Source: Scilla litardierei (Eukaryota; Streptophyta; Magnoliopsida; Asparagales; Asparagaceae). From it: a stretch of DNA of 64,000 nucleotides. The stretch is taken from contig CM061142.1 of the NCBI GenBank assembly GCA_030789695.1, forward strand, positions 152,479,266-152,543,265, given 5' to 3'. The translations under genes and the position numbers were made by a program. Shown piece by piece: positions 34,660 to 46,337 of this stretch; the stretch's first letter is position 1, and each line of letters begins with the position of its first letter. The notes under the pieces were generated by a model. That model was not told where the DNA came from, searched no databases, and saw only the letters and a list, made by a program, of their open reading frames with translations.

Positions 34660-36786
34660 ATGTCGTCTTCCTCTGCCACTGGTTCGGGTCAGCCGGAGCG
34701 TGACGTCACTCCTAACCTGATGGGTAGTCCTCCTTCGGCGATTTGTCGGCATGGGGGCGAGCTTTCAGGGGTGCCTCCAGAGGTCTTAGCGTGGCCTTCG
34801 TCGGTCTGTGCCACCACCATCGGGGGTATGCGCTCCGCCTACCTGCTTCCACCTTATTCGGCTCGTGCTCCCGGGTCCGATGAGCGGATCTGCCTTCCCG
34901 GGCCCAACGAGGTTGGAGTGTACGAGAAGTGCTTCCGCTACGGGCTCCGTTTCCCGCTCCACCCCTTTATCATCGAGTTCCTTCAAGCCTACAACGTGGG
35001 CTTGTGCCAATTCTGCCCCAACGCCATCGGGCTCCTCGTCGGGTTTGTCGTCATCTGCATGCTGAAGGGAGTGGTGCCCTCCCTCCGCCTCTTCGCCCAG
35101 TTCTACCGCATGGGTCATCATCAGTCGGGGGCGTGGATTTACATCAGCGCCCGCCCAAAGATGAGCCTTGTGTTGGGGTTACCGAGCTCCCTGAAGCGTT
35201 GGAAGGGGGAGTACGTATTTGTCGTTTTCCCGTCGAGTGTACCTTTCCCGATTCGTTGGGAAGCGGCCGGCGCGGTCATCCTTGATCTGGGTGACCCAAC
35301 TGCCATCGAGCTGCAGACGGCGAAGGCCCTGCTGGCGATTCCTTCGAGAGATCAGATGATCGACGTCCTCTTCAGCAGCTATAACTTACGCAAGACTGTG
35401 TGGCCCTTGGGTAAGTTCTCCGAACGTTCGCCATTCGGGGTTGCTCGGGCTCTTCTCGGCCCCTTACTTCTTCTTTGGGTGCAGGTGGATTCCCTCTCGA
35501 TTCTTCTCCCGCTAGCCCTCTCGTGCTGGCCCCGGATCCGGGCCCGCGTAAGAGGGATCATGTGTTGGAGGTCCGGAAGAAGTAGCGGGTCGTGACCTCT
35601 GCTGTTGGTTCCAAAAGGAAGAAGGTGACATCTCTCTCCATCCCCTCGTTGGAGTCTTCCAAGAGGGTCCGCGAGGAAGTTAACGTCTCGCTGTCCGCTG
35701 ACCAGCACCGGCCTGCCCCTGTTGAGATTGCCTGGCCGTGGGTCGGCCCCTCGCCTCTCCCGGACGGTTCTCTCCCTGATGCCTACGATCGGTATCTAGG
35801 CGCGTTTCGCTCCGACCCGGGCGAGTTTCCTTCGTTAGGGGAAGGCCTTCTTCGTCCACGCTTCCCGGTGGGGGAGAAGGAGTCGGTGTTTTTGAGCCGT
35901 GGGACTGCCGCACGAGTGGCCGAGAATAGTTGCCTCCCTCCTGATCAGGCCGCGCTGGATGGGGTCAGAGGCGACTGTTTGGCCACCTTCGTGATTCAGG
36001 CTGGCCAACAGGTGGAGTGTCTCTGCTTGCTCACCCTCTAGCTGCTTTCGCCGTCTTACCTTTGTCGCCTAGGTGCAGTTATCCTCGGTGGGACTTTCGA
36101 TGAGGCGCCAGTTTGCGGCGCTCCCTAAGGCCAAGTCCGACGCCGGGCGAGATCCTGATGTCCACGGTGATGAGGGGGAGGCAGGTCAGTTAGACAATGC
36201 GCGAGTCAAGTCCTTGGAGACCCGCATAACTGAGCTGTCCTCTGCCCTCGAAGAGTCGGACCGTGAGAGATCCTTGGCTTTGGTTGCAAAGTCAAAGGCC
36301 GAGGAGCGGGTTGCCGTGCTTTTGGGAGACGCCGACACACTTGGGGGAGCTGTCGAGATCCCCGTCTCCGTCGCTGCCCCCGAGGCCCTGGAGCTCTCCG
36401 ATCGTCTGGAAGCGGCGGAGGAACGGGAGAGGGCTCTCCTTGCTCAACTCGGCGAGAGATCCCGGGAGATTGAGGTGGAGAGGGTGGAGCTCCAACGCCA
36501 GATCGAGACCTTGAAGGCTCGGGTGCGTGAGCTTGAGGAGGTGGATCCGTCCCAGATCGCCCAAGACGCTGTGGAGGAGTATGCCACCTCCTTTGTTGAG
36601 TCAACCGTGGCTGAGGCGCTCGAGAAGGGTTTCGCCCGTTGCCAATCCGAGATCCAGAAGAAGTTTCCGCTCTCGAGAGTCAATTTCGAGGATCTTCGGG
36701 CGCACTCTGACGGCGAAACGGAGCGTGGGGGCGACCCAAGTGAACAGCCAGCATGTGGCTCCACGGGTGCCCCTGGAGATGTTTGA
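34660..36786 (+). pseudogene. Antisense ORF of element C, one in-frame stop
   Basis: Predicted exons 34660-35410, 35485-36011 and 36073 (or 36079)-36786. The introns have GTAAGT..GCAG and GTGGAG..AG ends, and all joins keep frame. The product, about 660 codons, resembles the antisense ORF of B. It has a putative gypsy type transposon domain (LRFPLHPFIIEFLQAYNVGLCQF), then a linker and a Glu/Leu/Arg coiled coil. I placed the start at ATG 34660 although the frame is open to 34588. A TAG at 35583-35585 breaks exon 2. The end overlaps the trailing reading of the integrase frame on the other strand. Confidence 0.7.
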
Positions 36787-36935
36787 GGGAGGGGAATGCC
36801 CCTCGGCCTCTTCGTACGTCTCTTTGTATATCCTTTTGTTAGGCGCGCGCTTAGCAGGCGTCCCATCGGGCGAGGCTTCCCTTTTCCCGAGTGGGATTCT
36901 TGTGAACACATTTATCTGGAAAGGAACAAACTTAA

Positions 36936-37162
36936 GTAAATTCATTTCGTAGAAAACAATACATTTGTAGGGTCCCTCCCATTTAGCCGCGAGTAAATTC
37001 ATTTCATAGAAAACAATACATTTGTAGAAAACAATACACTTGCGTAAGTGTTCGGTGTTCCAGGCGTGAGTGAGGATCCTCCCCTCCATATTGGCTAGAC
37101 GGTAGGTTGCGAGTCCGAGGACCTCGATGACTTTGTAGGGTCCCTCCCATTTAGCCGCGAGC
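36936..37162. repeat. Short mosaic duplication at the integrase 3' end
   Basis: A 35-bp phrase (TAAATTCATTTC.TAGAAAACAATACA...) occurs at 36936-36970 and 36994-37028. A 30-bp phrase (GGGTCCCTCCCATTTAGCC core) occurs at 36964-36993 and 37133-37162. The interleaved order repeats LAAKWEGPYK in the translated tail, as expected from template switching during reverse transcription. Confidence 0.8.
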
Positions 37163-39229
37163 TTCCCTTTGCAAGCAATATCCGGGTTGAAGCTTGCTTT
37201 CCTGAGGACCAGGTCCCCAAGGTGGAAACTCCTTCCCTTGACCCGAGAATTGTAGTATCGGGCCACCTTCTGCTTCTGACGGATATTGGTGGCTAGGGCT
37301 TGCTCCTGCCGCTCGTCGAGGAGCTCCAGACCGAGCTCCAGGCCTTGCGAATTCCTGTCTTCGTCGAAGCACTTGAGGCGGAGAGACTCTTCACCCAGTT
37401 CGACCGGTACCACTGCCTCGGCTCCGTAGTCAAGCATGAACGGGGTTTTGCCGGTGGCCTCCTTGTGGGTCGTCCGGTATGACCAGAGTATCCCGGGGAG
37501 CTCTTCCGGCCAGTTTCCTTCGGAGTCCTTCACTTTCTTTCGGAGGGGCTCTATGATGCATTTGTTGGCTGCTTCCGCCATCCCGTTGGTCTGGGGGTGC
37601 GCTACAGAGGCGTAGAGGAGCTTGATCCCCCATTCCACGCAAAAGTCTTTGAACCCCGCGGAGTCGAACTGTTTCCCATTGTCTGTGACGATGGCCAGTG
37701 GTACTCCGAATCTGGAGATGATGGAGTTCCATACGAAGCTTTTCGCTTTCTTCCACGTGATGGTGGCCAATGGTTCAGCCTCGATCCACTTGGTAAAGTA
37801 GTCCACCGCCACAATCAGATACTTCCGCTGCCCCCGACCCGGTTTAAATGGTCCGAGGATGTCGAGCCCCCATTTCACAAAGGGGATGGGGCTCACGATA
37901 GGGATGAGCTCCGACGGGGGAGTTGAGGTGTGGTTGGCAAACCTCTGACATTCTTGGCACTTTTGGACGTAGTCCGTTGCGTCTTGGACTAGGGTCGGCA
38001 AGTAATATCCCTGCCTCAAGATCTTCTGTGCGACCATCTTACCCCCGTGGTGATTTCCGCAGATCCCTTCATGAACCTCCCGTACGACGTAGTCGGCTTC
38101 CTGCGGTCCGATGCATTTCAGGTATGGGAGAACATCCGCCTTCGTCCAGCGTCTTCGGTAGAGCGTCCCCTCATGGATCACGTATCAGAGCGCTTTCCTT
38201 TCCAGGGTCCGACGCTCGTCCCAATCCGTCGTCACCTCCCCATGAGTGAGGTACCGTATGATCGGGTCCATCCAGGTGGGATCTTGGTCGATCGCCATCA
38301 CCTCCCGCTCTTCCGTGCTGGGGGACTGCAGGTTCTCCACGTAAATGGTGCGGCCCAGCTCCTTGGTCGAGGATGAGGCTAGCTTCGACAGCGCGTCTGC
38401 CCACGCATTCTCCGACCGTGGGAGATGTAAGACTTCCGCGCTCTTGAACTTGAACAGCGCCGCTTTGGCGACGGCGAGATACCTCTGCATTGCTTCCACC
38501 CGCACCTCGTAACTTCCCAGAAGCTGGTTGACAATGAGCTTCGAGTCGCTGAGGAGGCACACGGACTCGGCCCCAAGCTCCTGGGCCAGCCTCAGGCCGT
38601 TGATTACCGCTTCGTACTCCGCCGCGTTGGTGGTGGCCGGGAACTCGAACCGCAACGCGTATTCCATGATGTTCCCTTCCGGAGATCGGATCGCGATCCC
38701 AGCCCCGCCTCCTGACTGTGTTGCCGATCCGTCCACATGGACTATCCATGTTTCTGGGACTCCTGACTGGACAGGGTGGAGGTGGTCAGCCGAAAGAAAA
38801 GATAAGGGCTGGGTGATTACCGTTGCTGGGCCTTCTCCCTCCGGGGGATGTCCTCCTTCCATAGTGCATTCAGCGATGAAGTCGGCCAAGGCCTGCCCCT
38901 TGATGGCTGTGCGTGGCTTGAATCGGAGGTCGAACTCGCTCAATTCCACCCCCCAGTTCAGCATCCTTCCCATTCGATCGAATCTCTTGAGATTCTGCTC
39001 CAATTGCGAGTCGGTCAAGACCAATATGGTGTGGGCTTGGAAGTAGGGCCTGAGCCTTCGCGCTGAGAGAACGAGGGCGTATGCCAGTTTCTCCATGGGC
39101 GAGTATCGCACCTCTGCTCCCTTCAAGATCCGGCTCGTGTAGTACAACGGCCATTGCACCCCACCGCTTCCCTGATCAGTACCGAGCTCGCCGCTTCTTC
39201 CGCGCGTGCCAGGTAAAGGCTTAGCGATT
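36990..39229 (-). pseudogene. RNase H and integrase part of pol, element C
   Basis: Continuation of pol after the G insertion. Near 39159 a one-base deletion shifts frame. From there 39159-38185 encodes the RT-linked RNase H end and a second, archaeal-type RNase H (HVDGSATQSGGGAGIAI, AAEYEAVINGL, LLSDSKLIVNQLLG) typical of Tat elements. A TGA at 38185-38187, probably from CGA, interrupts it. The same frame then encodes integrase: H-H-C-C finger (NHHGGKM ... CQEC), catalytic core Asp in VAVDYFTKW, Asp in VTDNGKQF and Glu in NGMAEAANK, and a C-terminal LGDLVLRK domain. The reading beyond about 37000 is duplicated or non-coding tail. Confidence 0.85.
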
Positions 39230-41054
39230 TGATCGCTTCACAATGTAACCCAAAAAGAGCGACCGTGTAGTTTTACCGCAAGTGCACGGTGTAGCAGCGA
39301 GCGGGTATCGAACACAGGGAGGACGAATGATGGTGCCTTCTCCGAACAACCTGGCTATAAGAACAGAAAGAGGGAATTTGCCTTTTGGCGATCCTGTCAC
39401 AATCGTCAGACAAAGTATGGATGTATAAAATCAAATAAAGGACGTCTAGGGAATGGGGAATCCCCGCTACTCACCGTATCTCGTCAATGTGATTTACTGG
39501 TATTACAATTGCTAGGGTAGAATTTCGGATGAACTAGTTGCAACTGAATGTAAAACCTAGCTCACGCTCTCGCGCTGTTGCCGGTCTATAGCTAACCTAG
39601 GTTTGGGTCCAATCTCTTGCAAACCCTAGCCTAGGCAAGCTAGCATTAGGATCAACATCATCGTTCAATCGTGCCCCGAGCCCACTCTCGTGCAAACTCG
39701 GGCCGTGACCTAGGTTGGGATAGTTCCTACCCGTCCAATCTCTTGCAAACGGGTATCGGCATGGAATTGCAACCGAGAACCCTAGTATCGGTCCAATCTC
39801 TTGCAAACCGATACTACGGAAACTCAATTTCAACCCAATTCGGATTTCTAGGGTTTCCTATCGAATTGGGATCCAATCTCTTGCAAATCCCAATCGATAT
39901 GAACACCTAGCTATCCGTGGTAAATCGATCCCAAACTAACCCTAATAGCAATTCTAGCAATATTTCTACCAAATCATCACAAATCGGAAATTGGGCTCGT
40001 AGGGTTCATCCCCACGCCCCAAGACGTGTGGACTACTCACAATTCATATCACAAACACAAAAATAATCAATTGAAATAACAAGAGAATTCATCACAATAT
40101 TCAAATAAGCAATAAAAATAAGATTTTTAATGGAGAGGGAGACAAACCAATAGAGTTCTCCAAGAATCCAACAAAAATAAACTTTCCTCTCCTCTCCAAT
40201 CACAAAAATCAAAAGCTAAAAAGTTTAATCTAAAAAGCTGCAAAAAGTAAAGGAAAAATCTCTCTAACCTAGGTCAAAAACTGGGGTTAAATACCCCCCA
40301 AAATCGTCCAAAAAACTGTGACCAAAATGCCCCTGCGCAGCCTGAAAATCGCAATTTACGCTAAAGGCAGCGCGGCTCACTCGGCCGAGTGACAAAAGTC
40401 GCTCGGCCGAGTAAGAAACCCTGAGAAATTCCAGTAAGTCTGGGTCTTCGGGGGTCTTCACTTCGGGGGTCGCTCGGCCGAGTGAGTTGTAGTCACTCGG
40501 CCGATGGCTTCTATTCACTCGGGCGGTTGGTAATTTCCACTCGGCCGAGTGGGTCTTCTGAAGCTCAGGCAGACGAAAAACAGTAAGTTGGCTCTTTTGG
40601 ATGGGCGTCGTCTGAGTGCCACTCGGGCGGACGAGATCTCGTCACTCGGCCGATGTGGCTTTCGATGCTCGGCCGAGTGCACATATGAAGTGTGTCCGAT
40701 CTGGTCGGCCGAGCGGTGTCTCGCTGGTCGGCCGAGTGACTCCTTCACTCGGCCGAGTAAGACACCAAAAATGCCCATTCAGCTTGTTTTTGCCTCCTCG
40801 TCGCTCATACGATGTTCTTTCTTCTTCCGCTCCTCTCCATTGGCAAAATACCCCTCGGGGAGGTCGTCGGTGACACTGTGGAGTAGGTGTATCTCGGAAT
40901 CACTCCAAATCGCTCCAAATCACCTGAAATACGACAAAAACAACAAATCGTGCAAAGTATCGCAATATCGTCGATATATCGTGAAAAACATGATTTGAGC
41001 GATCTAAATGGCATGCAAACATGCGGAAAAAAGGTGTAAAATATGGAGTGATCA
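39230..41054 (-). repeat. 3' LTR of element G
   Basis: 1825 bp from TGATCGCTTC to GAGTGATCA, with TGATC/GATCA at the termini. A palindrome array CACTCGGCCGAGTG fills 40378-40760, upstream of a weak minus-strand TATA-like box (TATTTAA, about 40286). The phrase CCAATCTCTTGCAAA recurs about four times between 39608 and 39885. The PPT complement AAATCCCCCAAG follows at 41055-41066. Confidence 0.92.
40378..40760. promoter_or_regulatory. U3 palindrome array CTCGGCCGAG, element G 3' LTR
   Basis: About eleven copies of the palindrome CACTCGGCCGAGTG or one-base variants lie in 380 bp, with irregular spacing of 15-60 bases. The same array is in the other LTR (52142-52535) and a third, internal array precedes ORF3. 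Position in U3 suggests repeated factor-binding sites. Confidence 0.65.
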
Positions 41055-42970
41055 AAATCCCCCAAGCTTACCTCTTACTCGTCCTCGAGGAAGATAAGTA
41101 AAAGGCGAACCCGGTGGATTTCGAAAACGAAAACGACGGAAAAAATGAAAAACGAAAAACGAAGAAGAAAGAAGAAAGCGAAGAGGGAAGCTGCTAGATC
41201 ATTTTCTCAGGACGTGTGTTTTGCTTACTCATATAGCATGCACCGAATGTAAAACATATGTCAAAGAATTTTATCTCGATATCATAGTATAATGGTGCAA
41301 ATAGAAATAGAAAACCTAAGAATATTGTTATAGCATGAAAAACGGAATGATTTTAGAATTAACATCGTCTGAATCATTTAAAGTGGTATACAATACCGCA
41401 GATCACACACTTTTCAATTGGATGCTTTCTATGAGGAGTATAAGAATATCACGCAATAGAATAGAAAGATTAGAAAAGCATGGATTTCATGAAATGAGTG
41501 CTAGGCATAGATTTCTGGACTTCGTAAAGCTAAAAATAATCTCACCGAGTATAGAATATTACTTAGCCTAGGTTGTCGTGCAACATCAAGTAGTCACTCT
41601 CTCACACATCACTGGATTCTCTCCCCCAAGCTTATCTATAAGCGTGGTGGCATAAAAAACAATATTTACATCCACATTTTTTTATGAAGCTCCAAAAGTA
41701 ATAAAAATAAGAACAAAAAAGAGGGAAAGAAAGAGAGAGAACATGAGATGGGATCTTTTATTGAGGTTCTTTTCTCTTTTCTTTTCCTTTTCTTTTCTTT
41801 TTTTTTCATCATATATACACAATGATCCCAATCAAAGAGAAGTAAGGATATACAAGAATTTTTCTTTTTCTTTCTTTGGGAAATTTGGAGCTAGGAATTA
41901 ATAGCGGGGGAAACGCTATATATTAGAATCGCTAAGGGGAGATTCACCAATGATTTTAAAATAGAGAATTGATGTTCAAGATTTGTGGAGAAAGAAGTAA
42001 ATATGTCTCTCAGTTCACTCTATAGGACGTGCACGACAACTTCAGCAGGGTAATCTAATCTACTCAGTTTCGATCACAAAAAAACTAGACTAATCCAGAT
42101 TTCACTTCATTCAATCATCCTGAAGTGAAATGTACAAATCATGCATATAGAAGTGATATAGGAAAAGAAAACGGTACTCCGGATATAAGCATTCAATGCG
42201 TGAATCTTGGTGTGTTTTCTGCGATAGCATACATATGAATATTCAGACTCAGCTAATAATAAAATTTCATCCATTTTCATGCTGAAAAAGTGTGGGTTAC
42301 TATCTCTAAATGCGAGGAAAATCACAGCATCCGATATCAGAAATAAAATCTAAGACATGACAAATATAGCATGCATATATAGAGAAAGCTAACGCTACGT
42401 AATCATCATCACAGAAAAGTCATCTCTAGCATGAGATGAAAAAGAAATAAAGATAGAGGAAAAATGAAACTAATTACAATGCAACACACAAAGAAAATAA
42501 GAAAAACGTGATGCGTGGTAAAGAAAAAGAAAAAGGTGATGAAAGTGAGTGCAAATGCGGAAAATGGCGTGAAAAAACCAAAAATAAAGGTGGTAAATCG
42601 AAAAGAACGTGAGAACTCACTCCCCCAAGCTAAAGTGCACAGTGTCCTCAATGTGCGAAGTGTGGCACACCGAGAGACGTGTAATGTGAGGGGTAGGTGA
42701 GGGTGCATGCATGATAAAAAAGAAAATAAAATAAGATAGAAAATAACGAAATGAAAATATGATGCGGACATGATGCATGCAGATATAGGAGTGAAATAGA
42801 TATATAAGTGTGACACCAAAAACTCTCCCTCTCTCCCAAAAATGATATAGAAATATATGAACCAAATGTGTATCCAAAACAGTGAGGGGAGGTGGGGTGG
42901 GCAAAAATCATCAGGACCCAGCAGAGACGGGCAGCACGACGGTAAAAAAGATCAATGGCATCAAGGGTGC
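41055..42970 (-). other. 3' untranslated region of element G with three PPT-like tracts
   Basis: No coding sequence recognised. On the minus strand AGCTTGGGGGA-type purine tracts occur at the LTR edge (41059-41068), near 41622-41635 and near 42618-42630. The rest is A/G-rich on the plus strand. The left-most tract is the functional PPT by position; the others may be accessory. Confidence 0.5.
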
Positions 42971-45123
42971 CTAAGAGGGTGGGGCTGCGCCGTCTCCGTC
43001 CTGAGGCGGAGGTGGTGGTGGTGGCGGTGGAGGCTGGGGAACAGACTGCTGAGTGGGTGTGGGTGTGGGTACGGAAGCAGGCTGGGTGTGGGTAGGGGTG
43101 GGGGTGGGTACCTGCTGGGTGGGTGTGGGTGTGGGTACGCGAGGGAGCCGGTCGAGAATCTGCGTGAGGCAATAGTGAATGCCTGGGAGAAGGTCGAAAC
43201 GGCTGGCCATGGTGGTGACGGTGGCAGACATGGTCCTAAGGTCGCCTCTGAGGGCACTCACCGCCCCCTCGAGAGCACGAATGCTAAGAAGTACAGTGTC
43301 GGGTGGAGGTGGTGCAGAGGGATGCACATGTCGGTGCTGTGCAGGATGAGGCTGGCGGACTCGGGTGGCGTAGGTGATAGGCTCAGCAGGCATGTTGAGG
43401 TAGGGGCTGTGCTCACCAGTGTGGGCCTAGCCTCAGGGTGAGGCTGGGACGCAGGCATGCGTGAAGTGGAAGCAACAACAACGGAAGTGGAGTATAGAAG
43501 TGGCGACGAGGCGGCCAGAGAGGTCGGTGACACAGGAGTGAAGACAGACGTCACCACACTCTCAGAAAGTACAGCTGCGGTGGGGACAGAAGTGACTACC
43601 GATGGGGAGGAAGTGTGTGGTCCGAAAGGCGAAATCCCAGCGGAGATCATGCTAGCCATGGTCTCCACGACCGCAGCAAAAGAGGGCTCTCCACTCTCAA
43701 CGAAGGTCGGTGGGCACTCGGGAAGTGCAGAACAAAGGGGCTCAACGGACAGAGGGCTAGCAGGGGTGGTAGTGGCAGGGGTGGTGGTGTCGGTGGTGGC
43801 GGCTGTGGTGGTGGTGGGCTCAGCAAGTGTGCTCCTGACACTGGCAGAAGTAGGGACAGAAGTGTCAGGAGCAACAGAAAGTGCAGGGACAGGCTGAGGG
43901 GCTACGGGGTCAGCAGGTGGAGCGGGGTCAGCGGGTACAGCGTGTGCAGCGTGGGCCTGCTCGGCCTGCTCGGCCTCGAGCACGTAGGCGGCGGGGATCA
44001 GGAGATCCATCGCCGGGAGCCAGTCCACCTGTGCTGGTGCAATCTGTGTCCGAGCTGGGCTCGGAAGAATCATATAATCGGCACCATAGGGACCATGCAA
44101 CCAGACCCAGTGTCGCTCACCGTGAGGACGAAGCATCTTCATCCGGGCAATGACGTCTATGGACAGTGAAGTGGGGCCCGGAGAACGACGCAAATCGGCC
44201 GGTAGGTCCTCGCCGGTCATCAAGGTGAGCAGTGTGATCAGACCGCCACAGCATATCGGTGAGCGCGCGCCCACCGATACAATGATGCGGTCCAAAAACC
44301 AGCTCGCGATATCAATCACGACGGCGGGGACCAACTCGTCGCTGTCCCTAGCTAGAACTCTGGGACGCGTCATCGCATAGAGCATATAAAGCTCTGGCGT
44401 GGACATCGTCCCAGGCTCATACCTCGCCAAAAAGGTAGTCGCCATAAGGCGCTGAGCTATGCAGAGGCAGGGATGGACGATGGCCGAGGCCTTGGCCCTA
44501 CTAGGGTCAAAGGCGGCAGGTAGACCCGTGATCCGGGCCCAGAAGGCGCCGGAATCGAACGAAGGTGGGGGAATGTGAGTGGAGGCGTAACCACGGTCGG
44601 CCCCGGGGACATCGGGCCACGAAAAGAATGCTCTCATCATACCGAGAGTGACCTGGCACTCCCGGTCCATGAACCTAAACGAGCATCCCTCGTCGGTCCA
44701 GGCGATAGAACTAAGGACCTCTCGCCAGCCCACGTTGTCATACAACGTGAGCATCCCCTCGAGTACCCCCAGGCGTCCTAGGTCTGCAAGGTGTGCGAAC
44801 CTGGAGGGTACGATCGAGCGCTGGGAAATGCGCTCGAAAACGACGCGGTGTGCGTCGTCCCGGAACATAATTCCCAGCGGCCCGACAAGTGGAGCCAGTG
44901 GTGGTGGCTGTGGGACGGCAGGGAGTGGCTGTGCGGGGTGAATGGGCTGTGCGGGCTCTGCAGTCTGTGCGGGGTGTGCGGGGCCTGCAGGCTGTGCTGG
45001 GTGAACGGGGTGTGGTGGAGTAGGCGGAGGAGAGTCCTCCACCTCGTGGGAGGGGCCGGCATCATCCGATCGCTTCCGCTTGGCGAAAGCTCTCCTCGAC
45101 CTCGGCCGTGTCCGGGGCGGCAT
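42971..45123 (-). pseudogene. ORF3 (Athila ORF-1-like, env-position protein) of element G, frameshifted
   Basis: The main frame 45123-43258 encodes 621 aa. The N-terminus is basic and then Pro/Ala/His-rich. It is followed by a conserved region of about residues 95-390 (RFAHLADLGRLGVLEGM, VTLGMMRAFFSWP, TPELYMLYAM, CCGGLITLL) resembling the Athila ORF-1 family (PF03078-like plant transposon protein). A Thr/Ser/Pro-rich tail ends at an apparent frameshift near 43400. The expected C-terminus (LLSIRALEGAVSALRGDLR, coiled-coil-like, then Pro/Thr repeats) continues in another frame at 43393-42971. I see no clear fusion or membrane segment in the main frame, so an envelope role is only positional. 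The upstream leader may be spliced. Confidence 0.7.
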
Positions 45124-45304
45124 ATGGCCCCCGGGTGCTCACCAAAGACGTGAAAAATGCGGCGTGCGTAAAATAAAGGAAAGAGTATACCGCGACACGC
45201 CGCGAGAGCAAAGCTATGGAAGCGTGCGGAGACGACGCCTTCACGTAGCCCAAAACGATCCCCGGAAGCTCCCCTGGGCTCCCCTAAGCTCCCCAAATTT
45301 ACCT

Positions 45305-45454
45305 GCGCATAAAACGAAGAGATTAGCATGTAATATTCAAAACGTATGGGGGGTTAGGGGTAAAATAGATAGAAATTGAATTTAATTTAGGTTTGGGGTT
45401 CGTTAGACACATGGATCATCGAAAAATACGCAAAAGAGGAGAAATAGGTGAAAA
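45305..45454 (-). other. Possible leader intron before ORF3 of element G
   Basis: On the minus strand a CCG/GTAACC donor near 45455 and a TTTTATGCGCAG acceptor near 45305 bracket about 150 bases between the internal promoter and the ORF3 start. Only splice-site resemblance supports this. Confidence 0.3.
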
Positions 45455-45660
45455 ATCGGGTTACCGGAGCTCGGCCGGCGAGATGGTCGCCGGCAGCGAC
45501 TCGGGCGGAGGCGCGGCGGGCTCGGCCGGCGATGGGTGGCCGAGCGGCGGCGGCGGACGAGAGATCGGGCGAGTGGGGGGAGTACAACGGGCGAGGGAAG
45601 TCGAGCGGGCGCGATTTGGGATTTTTACTCGTTTCGAAAAACGCGCCCCCCCACGCCCCC

Positions 45661-46010
45661 CTTTTATAGAAAAAGTTACAACTCAGCCGAGTGACTATGT
45701 CGCTCGGCCGAGTGAACTCAACGGAAAAATTCCTCCCCGCTTATGCTTCAGCCGAGTGGCCTTGCCACTCTCGGCCGAGTGGAGTAAGTCCATTCGGCCG
45801 AGTGGCTCAAGCTACTCGGCAAGACTCGCCCTAGGAGCGTATCAGTTTTACTCGGCCGAGTGAATATATATACTCGGTCGAGTAGCAATTATACTGAAAT
45901 CAAGAAAAGAAACAGAGAGTTGGGTACAACAGACTTCCCTCGTTCGTGAGCTTCTCGGGCGGACGAACTTAAGTGCTCGGCCGAGTGACTAGTATACTCG
46001 GCCGAGTGAA
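45661..46010 (-). promoter_or_regulatory. Internal promoter module before ORF3: TATA box plus CTCGGCCGAG array
   Basis: A strong minus-strand TATA box (TATAAAAG, 45661-45668) lies about 540 bases before the ORF3 ATG. Directly upstream (45681-46010) are nine or ten copies of CTCGGCCGAGTG variants, the same motif that fills LTR U3 of this element. The layout, array then TATA then leader then ORF, repeats that of an LTR promoter and suggests a separate ORF3 transcript. Confidence 0.6.
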
Positions 46011-46275
46011 CCTTGTTTTCTGCTGTTTGGCTTCGTTTGGGCTCTAAACTCTGTTTTTCTTCCTCCAGTCGATTTCATCTTCCTCCTAAGCATCGAGCGC
46101 CTTCCTGGACCGCTCCTCGTCGCCTTGTTCATCCTCCTAATGATAGGTACCTCGTTCTCCTCTCCTGACAAAGAAAAATAGGACCCGTTATCACGAAAAT
46201 TTTGGGCGAACGGCTCAAAACACTAATAAATTCTAAAACAAAAATAAAGAAAATGTAAAAATAAAGCGATAACCG

Positions 46276-46322
46276 TCGGGTTGCCTCCCGACAAGCGCTC
46301 GTTTAAGGTCGTGAGCTCGACC
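46276..46322 (-). promoter_or_regulatory. Conserved post-gag-pro motif (GGGAGGCAACCC) of element G
   Basis: The minus strand has GTCGAGCTCACGACCTTAAA, then GAGCGCTTGTCGGGAGGCAACC. The same words follow gag-pro in element E (512-455). It begins about 20 bases after the gag-pro stop at 46338. Confidence 0.6.
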
Positions 46323-46337
46323 CCCTTTGATTTTCAA

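Noticed and set aside
41335..41571. 78-codon plus-strand ORF
   Set aside because: It lies in the 3' untranslated region of G, with no recognisable features.
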